Under the pieces are notes generated by a model. The model did not search any database and was not told the origin of the DNA. It saw nothing but the letters and a program-made list of their open reading frames with translations. This document shows positions 1 to 9,620 of a DNA stretch of 64,000 nt, one piece after another. Position 1 is the first letter of the stretch. The number at the start of each line of letters is the position of its first letter. A program made the translations under genes and the position numbers. Source of the stretch: Asterias rubens (taxonomy: Eukaryota > Echinodermata > Asteroidea > Forcipulatida > Asteriidae); assembly GCF_902459465.1 (NCBI RefSeq), contig NC_047072.1, forward strand, positions 17,465,776 to 17,529,775. Reading direction: 5' to 3'.

Positions 1-890
1 TCCTTGTGAACTTGTCAAATTTTGCTTGAAATTTGCATGAAAAAGTCTACAAGTGAACTTGTCAAATTTTGCTGGAAAAAATGTAATCTTGTGAACTTGT
101 CAAATTTTGCTTGAAAAAATCTTTAAGGCTATAACCCTTGTGAACTTGTCAAATTTTGCTTGAAAATCTGCATAAAAAAGTTAACAAGTGAACTTGTCAA
201 ATTTTGCTTGAAGGAAATCTATAAGGCCTTGTGAACTTGCCAAATTTTGCTTGAAAAAAATCGAATCTTTTGAACACGCAATTATTTTGGAATTTAGCTT
301 GGAATTTTTTAAGGCTATATAATCCTTGTGAACTTGTCAAATCTTGATTGAAAATTTGCATGAAAAGTCTACAAGTGAACTTGTAAAATTTTACTTGAAA
401 AAAATCTAATCTTTTGAACTTCTGCTTGAAAAAGTTTACAAGGCCATAGCCTTGTTAAATTTTAAAATTTTGCATGAAAACAATCTTTAAGGCTATAATC
501 TTTGTGAACTTGTCATTTTTTGCTTGAAAAAGTCTACAAGTAAACTTGTCAATTTTTCCCAGTAAAAAATTATATAGGGCTTGACAAAAATTATATAGGG
601 CTTGTGAACTTTTCAAATTTTGCTTGAAAAAATTTAATCTTGTGAACTTGTAAAATTTTGCTTGAAATTTGCATAAAAATGTCTACAAGTGAACTTGTCA
701 AATTGTGCTTAAAATTTGACAAGTTCACAAGGATTATAGCCTTAAAGATTTTGTTACGCAAAATTTGACAAGTTCACAATGCTATAACCATATAGATTTT
801 TTTCAAGCAAAATTTTCCAAAGCAAAAGTTCATAAGGCTATATATAACCTTATAGATTTTTTTCAAGCAAAATTTGACAAGCAAAATGTG
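1..890. repeat. AT-rich degenerate tandem array with an inverted arm
   Basis: About 15 imperfect copies of a 45-60 bp unit built round CTTGTGAACTTGTCAAATTT followed by TGCTTGAAAA. From about 711 the unit appears reverse-complemented (GACAAGTTCACAAGG at 717), so the block can fold back on itself. No coding signal is seen; short ORFs here are chance. Confidence 0.7.
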
Positions 891-1085
891 TGGCTCAAAT
901 TGGTTATAATATTTTTGTATTTGTTGTCCCTCTTGGTACGGGTAGGATTCGAACCGGTATCCCAACTCTGGAATGCACGCACAATTGAACTATCCAGTGT
1001 ACCGTGTCACCACAGTGCCCGTTGGTGTTTGGAGATGATTTTTATACTACTTAAATAATTCACTCACTGCGTCGAAGCAAAAAAT

Positions 1086-1347
1086 AAAAACATACAAACG
1101 GGAATTGAACTCGGGTCCAAAAATTGGAGTAGCTGCGGCGCCAGTTACCATTCGAATAATAAATACCTAGCGAATAATGATTGTAGATCTTTTGCTCAAA
1201 CAAGTCTATAAGGCTAAAGCCTCCTGTAATTATTGAATATTATTCTTTAGGTATTTATTATTCGGTAACTTAGTAACTGGCGCCGCAGCTAGTCTAAGAA
1301 TGTATTAGACTGGGAGCTACGGGACCCGGGTTCAATTCCCGTGTGTG
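1086..1347. repeat. Fold-back element with tRNA box-B-like ends
   Basis: An imperfect inverted repeat. The left arm has GGGAATTGAACTCGGGTCC (about 1101) and GCTGCGGCGCCAGTTAC; the right arm has GTAACTGGCGCCGCAGC and GGGACCCGGGTTCAATTCCC (1320-1339). The GGTTCAATTCC core resembles the internal B box of RNA polymerase III promoters, so the arms may come from a tRNA-derived SINE. The spacer contains ATAATAAATACC on both sides. No functional tRNA cloverleaf fits. Confidence 0.55.
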
Positions 1348-1379
1348 TGTCTTTTTATTTTTGCTTGGACGCAATATGT

Positions 1380-1660
1380 GAATCGAGGTGTATAAAATAA
1401 TAGCCTTGTGTAATTTTCAAATTTTGCTCTAAAATGCACGAGGCTTGTGTGTTTTCTTTTTTGCTCTAAAACGAAGAAGTCTTGTTTATTGTTCAAATTT
1501 TGCTCAAAAAATTTTACAAGACCTTGTGTAAATTTCAAATTTTGCTCTAAAATATACACGGCTAAACCCTGGTATATTTTTGCTATCAAATGAACGAGGC
1601 TAAAGCCTTGTGTATTTTATAAAAACTTTAAAATGCATAAAGGGTTGTGCATTTTTTCAA
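1380..1660. repeat. Second degenerate array related to 1-890
   Basis: Five or six loose copies of a unit with GCCTTGTGTAATTTTCAAAT followed by TTTGCTCTAAAA. It resembles the array at 1-890 but with a different second half. Confidence 0.5.
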
Positions 1661-3006
1661 ATTTGAAACGTACAAGTAATGCTTTTCAGTTTAAAGTTTG
1701 TTTGTGATAAAAGTGTTATCTTTTTTCAAAGGGGCTCGGTTTGCAATTTGTCTGAGATACAAGTTATTTCTTTTTTCATAACCTCAGTACTTTGAGATTG
1801 CACAAAATCTGAAGGGGTTTTGTCAAAAAGTTACTCTTTTTTTTCCATAACCAGTCAAACGTATACAGCCCCTTAACAACAAAATTGTGTAACAATAAAT
1901 GCAAGGAGTTGTCACATAGAAATATGATTGTTTATTACAGTCAAATAATACTTCAGAAAACCAACATCACAAACAGATATAAATTTAAATATAAAAAAAA
2001 CAATTACTTTAGATAAACTACAATTAATATACACTACAATAAAATTGATTATTATTAAATGATCTAGTACAATTTCAGTTTGTTTTTGCGCTAGTAGCCA
2101 AGAGGAATGTTTTAAAATAAGTAACACTATTTGTTTTGTTACTGAATGCGCAGATAAAAAAGCGGTTTGTGCTGAACAGGGTGTGGTCTTAGGAATGATA
2201 CTTTAAATGGTTTTAATACTAGGACATACATGTATGCAAATGATCGTACTTAATCCCGCAAAATCATTTTATGACCTCAACAAACTTTAAGATATTCGTA
2301 CACAGTTTTATTGCAATTTTGTCTGCAGGTTGTGTCATTCCTTCCTTCACATTATTTTTTTCACAAAGCAGTGTACCAAAATAAAACAACTAAATCCAAG
2401 TTTGGGTTTGTTGCCATGATGTCTAACATGTCAAAGAACTTTAGTGACCTAAGTTCTGTCAAATATAAGTAAACAATTTTCCTGCAACCAACTGTTAATT
2501 GTTTCTGGTATTTTCACTTGTTTAGTCAACAATGTTCATGTGTTTGGCAAAAAGTACCAAAACAAGGTTCAAAGACTGCGTTGCTTGTATTCTGAAATAT
2601 TTGGCTACCTGAATTGATGGTTTCACTTAACAAAAAAGATGCACCATCTTTTGACTTGCATTCCTAACTACTTTGACTCCATCAAAATCCAAAGCATACT
2701 GTACTTGGTTTTAATTAATTTGATTATCCATGATGAGCAATACAATGCTTGGCGAGAGGCCAGGCTGCCAATTTTATCAAATCAACTGATGTGAGAATTT
2801 AGCTACTTGTACAATATTGGTATGGGATTTTGATGAATCCAAGAAAAGCCTATTGAGTAAACAACAATACTGAAGAGACTGTGTCTGAAATAGTGGCTGT
2901 GGATACGGCTTGATCCTCACATGAACTTGTTTAAAGTATGGTATGAGGCCCATAGCAAGAGCTGCAGCCATAGCCACAACCACACATTCAGACACACCCT
3001 AAGCAT
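1661..3006. other. Non-coding stretch, nothing recognised
   Basis: AT-rich sequence without convincing coding frames, known repeats or structured RNA. Confidence 0.4.
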
Positions 3007-3188
3007 GGCCCAATTTCATAGAGCTGCTAACCAAAATAAGTAGCTAAGCACAATAAAATATTGCTTAACAGAATAAGGGTACCAGCCAAACTTACATGTC
3101 ATAATTTGTGACTGGTATCCTGCTCATTTCTGTTAGCAGAAAGTTGTTAAGCAATATTTTCTGGCTAAGCAGCTCTATGAAATTGGCC
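3007..3188. mobile_element. MITE, family with GGCCCAATTTCATAGAGC ends
   Basis: Terminal inverted repeats: GGCCCAATTTCATAGAGCTG at the left and CAGCTCTATGAAATTGGCC at the right, about 180 bp apart. Subterminal blocks rich in TTGCTTAAC and GCTAAGCA also pair with each other. Related copies lie at 20182, 24430, 30215, 39289, 43830 and 56083. Non-autonomous; no transposase is encoded. Confidence 0.7.
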
Positions 3189-3824
3189 CTGGTCCACCTA
3201 TGGTTCTTCATGTATGTGGTCCTCCACTCAAGCGTCATCATAGCAGGCGCCATCATGGTCCATTTTGTTTCAGTTGAGCGTGGGTGATCATCTGGCTAAA
3301 ATTGACAGTCCTTTTAAGTCAGCGACAGTCCAAAAAGCATTGAAGCTTTTGATGGTGTGAACAATATTAAGTAACTACAACGAGTTATGTTCCATGGTAC
3401 AACATGTGTAAAATCCTTTATGAGGACAGTTTGCTCTGATAAGTGTTCTATCATGTATTGTCCCTTTGTCATTTGGACTATGACGAAGATCTCCAGCTGT
3501 TCAGTCCACAAAGTGGTGGTTAGATCCCCCACAACACCCCTACGTCACTTGTACGGTTCAGTGAACTTGTTGCACAGGGTCATCGAGCTAGACTGGCACA
3601 GTACTTCTTCGGCTGGTGCACTCTGTCCAAAAAGTGTTGAATAGCCTCAATGTCATCTCCAAGGTCATCAAATCAATCTGTTGTAGAAAACGAATAATTT
3701 TCTAAGATTAATTTTGATACAAATATTTTAATAAATGATTAGTTTTTGAGGACTAGTCATGTCAAATGCGTACAAAGAAATGACTCATCCAGTTCAATTT
3801 TGGCTGGCCACCATCCTCTTTTAA

Positions 3825-4000
3825 AGGCAGTGGACACTGTTGGTAATTTTCAAAGACTAGCCTTCACAGTTGGTGTATCTCAACGTTATGCATAAAATAA
3901 CAAACCTGTGAAAATTTGAGCTCAATTGTTCATTGGAGTTGTGTTCGTTTACATGGTTGATTTCGAGACCTCAAGTTATAAATCTGAGGTCACGAAATAA
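3825..4000 (+). mobile_element. TTAA-MITE, 3'-truncated copy
   Basis: Starts right after TTAA (3821-3824) with AGGCAGTGGACACTGTTGGT, runs through the ATGCATAAAATAACAAACCT core and the central GATTTCGAGACCTC palindrome, then breaks off. It interrupts the first ~600-bp unit. Confidence 0.75.
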
Positions 4001-4263
4001 TTTTAAGCAAAACTTGTATGTGCTTAGTAAGTTTGTACGCTTACGGGCTTTATTAAATCATGCCCAGTTCTTCGATCCAATTATTGAACAAGCACAAGAC
4101 TCAACATTTCAGGTTTTGTTTAATATTTTCTAATTAAAAATAATATTTTTCTGTTGAACTTGACCTCTCGATTTATAAAAGTTTTCCCAGTAGCTTGTTG
4201 TGTTGTGTTTTTATTACAACTTTATTAAGAACGTGATCAATGTAGTACTTTAAATCGAATGTG

Positions 4264-4399
4264 AGACTTTTGGGATGCTTGGTGGCAGCAGACTTACCGG
4301 GTAAAATCCATTGTTCTCGGTCATGTGTGCTCGCTCAGAACTACGTAAACAATGGAAATGTACCTGGTAAGTCTGCTGCCATCTAGCGTCCTAAAGTCT
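4264..4399. mobile_element. Palindromic ~135-bp MITE (GGTGGCAGCAGACTTACC family)
   Basis: AGACTTT ... AAAGTCT ends. The inner arms GGCAGCAGACTTACCGGGTA and TACCTGGTAAGTCTGCTGCC can pair, as can CCATTGTT and AACAATGG. Further copies are at 10948-11084 and 21751-21890. Confidence 0.7.
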
Positions 4400-6010
4400 A
4401 CCACTGAAACCTTCAACTCATTTGCCAAATTTGTGGGATAAACCTTCTCTTCAAAAAGATCGTTTATAATGAAAACATTTCAAACTTACCATATTGTCTG
4501 CTGTTGGTATTTTTGCTCGTGTCCAAAAAGTGTTGCTTAGCCTCAACATCACTACGTCACTTGAAAGGTTAATCTTGTACAAGAAAGTCTTCTGTGTAGA
4601 CTTGACACAGTCCTTCAGCTTCAACGTCATCATCTCAACCTGTGGTTTAAAATTTCAAAAATTTATTTTGATAATCCTCTTTTTAAAACAAGTTTAAGTT
4701 GTTCTAAGGATAGTCAAGTCTGAATGCTTTAAGGAGATTCTCCCCTAGCTTCAATCAGTTTTTCAGCTCAGTGACAATGTGAACACAATATGACACAATT
4801 TTCCAGCTTTTGTTGACCTTCTGTGTTTGAGTATTCTTGATCTGACAAACTTTACCTCCAATTATAATGAAGTTTTGAAACCAGTTTGTTTGTATGGTTT
4901 GTTCATTACAAACTTAAGTATTGGAATGAACGTATTCTTTTAAATCAACGATTTCAACCCTTCAAAGTTGCAAATTTCTCAGGTTGGATGGAATTTCTCT
5001 TCATATAAAAACCCACAGAGCATCAAACAGACTCATTTTCCAAATTTGTGGGATAAACTCTCTCAAAGAATGATTTAGAATTAGGGTTTTTTTCAACTTA
5101 CGGAGTTGTCTGTTGGTGTGTTTTTGCATCTGTCCAAGAAGTGCTGTTTAGCCCCAGCATCGATACGTCGTTTGACGGGTTGAACTTGTAGGGTTGTAGT
5201 GGGAGTCATCTGGTTAGACTTGACACAGTCCTTCTTCAACTGGTGGTCAGTAAAAATAAATTATTGTATTGAGATGTCATATTCAAGATCATTATATCAA
5301 CCTGTCGTAGACAATTTCAAAGATTCATTTTGATAATCCTCTTTTAAACTCGGTTGTTCTGAGGACTAGTCAAGTCTGAATGCTTACAAAGAAACGTTTC
5401 CTCCAGCACTACTCATGTTTCACCTCAATGAAAATGCGAACTTTTATGTCACAATATTCCAGGTTTTGTTCAATTTTTGGTACTAAAAACAAAATCTTCC
5501 TCTGAAAATGTTGACTTCCTGATTTCACCATTTAGTTTGCATACTACAATCTAAAATGATGCGTATGCATGTATATTCTTTCAAATCGAGTTGAAACCTT
5601 CAAAAAGATCCACACATTTGCAAAATTTTTGGGTTGGAAACTTCTCTTTTAAAATAAGGTTTTAGATTGTTTTTCTTTCAAACTTACCTAGTGGTCTGTT
5701 GTGGTATACTCAACATCGCTCTGTCACTTGAACGGTTGAACTAACTTGTAGTGGAAAAATCATCTGGCTAAACTTGAGACAGTCCTTCTTCAGCTGGTGG
5801 CCAGTCCAAAAACCGTCCCGAGTGTAGCCTCAAGTTTGGGTGTATGCCATCTCCAAGATATTCTTCTCAATCTTTAGACAAAAATATATAGTTTTTAAAG
5901 ATTAATGTTGGTAAACTCTTTGTCTACAAAAAAGTTAAGTCAAAGTGCTTGCATGTCCAAGAAAACTCCCATTCAGCTCTAATCAATTCTTCATACTAGT
6001 ATTTAGACTG

Positions 6011-6506
6011 CTGGTTAAACAGTGGATCAAAATCTGACTTATTTCTTCTGCATGTTTCGATTTTCCTTCCAAAGTAATCACTACTTTGATGAAGAGCTCG
6101 TTTGTGATCTTCTAAATGTCTTGGTCGAGTTGTCCAACATACGGGAATGTTTCATTTAAGAAAGAGGCTAAAAAGCCACATCACTTTCGTCTGGCAACTA
6201 ACACCGGTTATCTTCATGTAATTGTTTGTGATCTTCCAAATTTCTCGATCGAGTTGTCCCACTCATTAGTAGGCAGTTTTCGGCACCAGTAGTTGGTAAC
6301 TTTATACCTTGATACATTACTAATTCTTTGCATGACTCCTGTCCCTAATGGTAGGCATCTTCTCAGCTCATGGAAACTACTTCATCATCTTCAAGATGAA
6401 AATATGATCTACTCTCTTATTAAAGAAATGTTTGTTGAAGGTTACCTTTTGGGGCTACCTCAAATAGCCATAGTCAGGTTCACCATACACATTACCTGAG
6501 ATAACC
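6011..6506. repeat. Spacer with a small duplication
   Basis: Two related segments, GTTTGTGATCTTCTAAATG at about 6106 and GTTTGTGATCTTCCAAATT at about 6226, each followed by GAGTTGTCC, give a local duplication about 120 bp apart. No gene is recognised here. Confidence 0.4.
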
Positions 6507-6596
6507 TCAATACTTTACCAAACCCATGTCATCTACGGTGTCCAAGAGCTGCCATCTGACTGTCACAACATCCTCTTTAGGAAAATCAGGTTCAGA
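6507..6596 (-). CDS. Candidate terminal exon, duplicate of 7214-7276
   Basis: On the minus strand a pyrimidine-rich tract and ACAG acceptor precede a 29-codon frame beginning SEPDFPKEDVV and ending in TGA. The copy at 7214-7276 has the same acceptor position and a related start, SGPVPPEKDVV, with 20 codons and a stop. Two related short frames behind splice acceptors argue for a duplicated exon, but I cannot name the protein. Donor-like GTAAAG lies just before the stop, so an internal exon is possible. Confidence 0.22.
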   Translation of the reverse strand, partial: SEPDFPKEDVVTVRWQLLDTVDDMGLVKY

Positions 6597-6729
6597 CTGT
6601 GGGAAACAAAAAAAGAAACATGTGGTTTGTTTGTAAGCCAGTATAGCTTGGTCCTCAGCCAGGTGAAGGGCTTCGATGCCACCATCAAGGTAAGAGAGTG
6701 GTTTATGCGGTAAGACAATGCACTTGCTT

Positions 6730-7060
6730 TGTAGATTATGTTCTGAAAAGAACTTGTCTTGCTGGATATTCTACTACCGCGAAGTAGGTTTTCGGAAATT
6801 GGGAGACTTTTTTACTGCAGTGGGGTATAGATTTCTGGAATTTGGGAGACTTCTCAGTTCTGAAAAGAACTGTCCTGCTTATGAGCCACTACTTGAGATG
6901 AAGGTAAGAAATCGGCTCAGACTTCTTTTTTAGCTTAAGTGGATCGAGGGGACTTCTCGTTATTAACTTCACTACCGCGGAGTGAGTTCTTAATTTATCT
7001 CAATGTTTTGACTAGCCTGCTCTAGATAACAGCTAACCTTTGAAAGGTTCAGAGCTGCTA
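6730..7060 (+). repeat. Dispersed repeat, also present inverted at 34862-35160
   Basis: Shares AAGTGGATCGAGGGGACTTC, TCGTTATTAA and AGAACTGTCCTGCTT-like blocks with the reverse complement of 34990-35150. Two GAAAAGAACT segments inside (about 6742 and 6863) suggest internal duplication. No coding content is evident. Confidence 0.5.
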
Positions 7061-7213
7061 AAATAAAAGTAATAAGCTAAGTGGAGAGAAAAAACTTTTC
7101 TTTCACACTTGTCCTAAAACTTTATACCTTTCATGATACTTATAACCTTTGCTGCAAAGACCTCATCAAACCCAGTGTCCTCAGGTCATGAATCGGCGAT
7201 ATCAAAGGGAGTT

Positions 7214-7276
7214 TCATGCCCGCTTTATCTGCACGTCATCTTCCACAACATCTTTTTCAGGAGGAACGGGTCCAGA
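7214..7276 (-). CDS. Candidate terminal exon (copy 1)
   Basis: Minus-strand CAGAG acceptor followed by a frame beginning SGPVPPEKDVV, rich in acidic residues, and ending KRA-stop after 20 codons. Its paralogous copy is 6507-6596. It could be a last exon of the gene whose first exons are at 12218-12279 and 9621-9740, but exon 2 ends in phase 2 and this exon starts in phase 0, so at least one exon between them would be needed. Confidence 0.22.
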   Translation of the reverse strand, partial: SGPVPPEKDVVEDDVQIKRA

Positions 7277-7532
7277 CTCTGGAAAGCAAACAAAAGAAAC
7301 TATGGCCTGGAAGCCGGTCAGTGGATGTGGAAAATAAATGTTAAATCTCAAGTAAGTAGAACGGATTAGATCTTTGGAAAGGGTTGCTATTCTTTCACAC
7401 TTGCCAATACTTATACCCGATACTTTGCTCCAAGCTGCTGACCTCCAGTTGACCTCCAGTCTCACCCAGTGACATCAAAGGGAGAGTCTTCATCTTCAAG
7501 CTCTGCGTTTACTTAAAGACAGCGTAGTTCTT

Positions 7533-7745
7533 AGTTTTGGTTCAAGACATTATCTTGTATTTTTTTAGGATAGTGTGTTTACCGTCTATTATGAGTTGTT
7601 GCACCGCAAATAAAATGAGATTGAACATCTTGAAACGAGACTAAAGTTTTAGTTCAAGACATTATTTTGTTTGGATCTTGTTTTACTGTCCTTGGGTGAG
7701 TTGTGTCACCGCAAATGAAATTAGATTGAGCGTCTTGAAATCAAG
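7533..7745. repeat. Tandem duplication, ~110-bp unit
   Basis: Two copies share TTCAAGACATTAT, TGAGTTGT, CACCGCAAAT, AGATTGA and ATCTTGAAA-like blocks in the same order at 7550-7645 and 7660-7745. Confidence 0.6.
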
Positions 7746-7879
7746 ACTAAGTACTACGCCAGTCACACCTTATACTTAACCCATCTCCATCAAAACCTGT
7801 TGAAAGAGTAGAGAGTTAGTCTTATATCTATAGGCCAAAACTAATACTCTAGGCCAAAACTGATACTCTAGGCCTTCAC

Positions 7880-8034
7880 TGGGTGCGTTCGTTTAGCTTC
7901 CCTGGGTCGACCCCGGTGTGTGACGGGTTTTTTTTCCCAGGACGAACGTGTGCAAATAATTACCCACGTTCGTCCTGGAAGAAAAAACAGCCACACACCG
8001 GGGTCGACCCAGGGAAGCTAAGCGAACGCACCCA
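7880..8034. mobile_element. Hairpin MITE with TGGGTGCGTTCG ends
   Basis: Near-perfect inverted repeat over its whole ~155 bp: TGGGTGCGTTCGTTTAGCTT at the left, AAGCTAAGCGAACGCACCCA at the right, and GGTCGACCCCGGTGTGTG pairing with CACACACCGGGGTCGACC inside. Related but longer copies are at 24146-24375 and 46891-47145. Confidence 0.8.
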
Positions 8035-8280
8035 CTGTCTTACCACCCATACGTACCTATGCACCACTGAAGTCTTTCTCTCATGGCTGCTCCTTTTCAC
8101 CCATCCCTTTTTCTCTCTTGCCAACTTCTTGGTTTATTTTTTTGTAGCTTTAAAAGAGCGCAGTATTTGCTTACAGTTTCCGCATTATTTTAATTTAAAA
8201 TTTGATCTTAATGAGCAAGCGCTGCAGCGTTGTTGTTTACAATCTTAAAACTCAGTTTAAAATATTTTAATATTTTAGCT

Positions 8281-8585
8281 TGAAATGTCTTCTTTCAGGA
8301 ATGATGTAGTGCTGATTTTAGGAATATGTAAAATAATCATTTAGTAAGTCTAAATTCTTTATTTACATCTCCGAAATCAAACATTAATCATCCTAAAGCT
8401 ATAGTGTTTATTAATTTTATACTTTTACTTTACCAATTATTTGTTTTTAGATATATTAATACAATTTTGGCTAGAAAGATCTACATTCAGAATTGATGTC
8501 ATGCTGATTTTGGGAATATGTAAATTTTCATTTAGTAAGTCTAAATTCTTTATTTACAATTCCTAAATCAAACATTAATCATAAA
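8281..8585. repeat. Tandem duplication, ~188-bp period
   Basis: GAATATGTAAA, TCATTTAGTAAGTCTAAATT and AAATCAAACATTAATCAT occur in order at 8321-8392 and again at 8513-8583. Confidence 0.65.
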
Positions 8586-8902
8586 ATGAATGTTGATTTG
8601 ATTGAATAGATGACTGCATTGTTATTACTTTTAAATATGTTTTGGTGTGGGTTAAAGTGTTGTGCCAAAAAAACAAAGCACTTAGTAACGAGGGGATTTT
8701 GTAAGAAATTAATTTATTTTATTTAAAACATTTTTTCTGGCTTTTTTAAAAAGAGTTATCGGAAATTACTATGATTTAGTTTAAAGTTGGAATTTTGTTA
8801 CAATGTTTTAAACATAAAATTATGACAATTTTAAATAAACATGACAACTGACGATTTAAAGTATCAACCCCGAAAATTCCAGTAAGACTAGTCTCCTAAC
8901 TA

Positions 8903-9067
8903 AAAAGCATCATTGGCTTCGACCAATATGCAGCTCAAGAAAATGCCAAGAAACTCTAAAGTCTCCTTGAAAACTGCACTAGTAAGGACAACATCAACAA
9001 GATCGAAGAGCATTTTGAAGGAGAAGGGGCGGTACGAGGGGTGGGACTCTGCAAGAGAACGGGTTAG
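8903..9067 (+). pseudogene. Coding-like fragment with one in-frame stop, unidentified
   Basis: The plus-strand frame starting at 8903 reads 54 codons with a balanced amino-acid composition (KSIIGFDQYAAQENAKK, then TAA, then SLLENCTSKDNINKIEEHF). It is flanked by AT-rich sequence and ends at a TAG. The composition is unlike the low-complexity shadows around it, so it may be a decayed exon. I do not recognise the protein and cannot exclude chance. Confidence 0.2.
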
Positions 9068-9330
9068 ATCTCCTCTTACACTTCGATGTCTTCGTCTTGA
9101 TCTTGATTTAGGACAACTTGCGTTATCCGACCTCCACTATTGTACTTATTGTAACTTTGTTCTCCTTTTTTTGAGAAACATATTTTCTGTTCTTTTAAGA
9201 ACAATCAAAAGTCATAAGAGAAAATTGTCTATATGTGCATCCAGTTCTATTGAATTATTGTTTAATCATGTGGAAACACATGAATTTTGTTTTCAAAAAG
9301 TGCATCAACGTTAACATTGAGCAAGGATTT

Positions 9331-9568
9331 TTTACTTGAAAGTTGAAGAACGTCTCCATAATTTGTACTAGATTGTGTTTGCTGCCCTCTTCGAGAGATA
9401 AAAAGCAATTAAGGCTTTCAGGGATGAAGGGGCAGCATTTATCAAACAATTCATTTGTTTTTCTTTGAAAAGTTGCAGTTCGTTTCCATTTTTCTAGAGT
9501 GTGGTTGCTGCCCTTTTAGAGGTAAAAAGCAATTAAGGCTTTTAAGGATAAAGGGCAGCTTTCATAAA
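9331..9568. repeat. Tandem duplication, ~125-bp period
   Basis: TTTGCTGCCCTCTTCGAGAG with AAAAAGCAATTAAGGCTTTC at 9379-9421, and TTGCTGCCCTTTTAGAGGTA with AAAAAGCAATTAAGGCTTTT at 9503-9543, are successive copies. With the arrays further left this makes 3.4-9.6 kb a region of repeated local duplication. Confidence 0.6.
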
Positions 9569-9620
9569 AAAAGAATTGCCAACAAAACGTGGAGGTCGGA
9601 TGGTGCCAAGTTTTCCTTAC

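Larger units (their letters stand above)
3470..6010. repeat. Four-copy tandem array of a ~600-bp unit containing exon-like sequence
   Basis: Units begin near 3470, 4481, 5091 and 5681. Shared landmarks are AACTTACC, TACGTCACTTGAACGGTT-like sequence, ACTTGACACAGTCCTTCTTC, TTTTGATAATCCTCTTTTA and GTCAAGTCTGAATGC. The first unit is about 1 kb long because two MITEs sit inside it. On the minus strand each unit has exon-like features: an acceptor-like CAG, a short frame containing QHFLD, and a GTAAGT donor. Only the third unit (5110-5230) has an open frame, beginning LKKDCVKSNQ; the others carry TGA at the same place. I read it as duplicated, mostly non-functional exon debris. Confidence 0.6.

Noticed and set aside
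1-890. CRISPR-like regular repeats
   Set aside because: Units are degenerate, have no unique spacers, occur in an animal-type genome and include inverted copies.
933-1015. tRNA gene suggested by GGATTCGAACC
   Set aside because: T-stem and acceptor stem do not pair; best seen as a box-B relic of a repeat. The same holds for 12960-12990 and 43200-43225.
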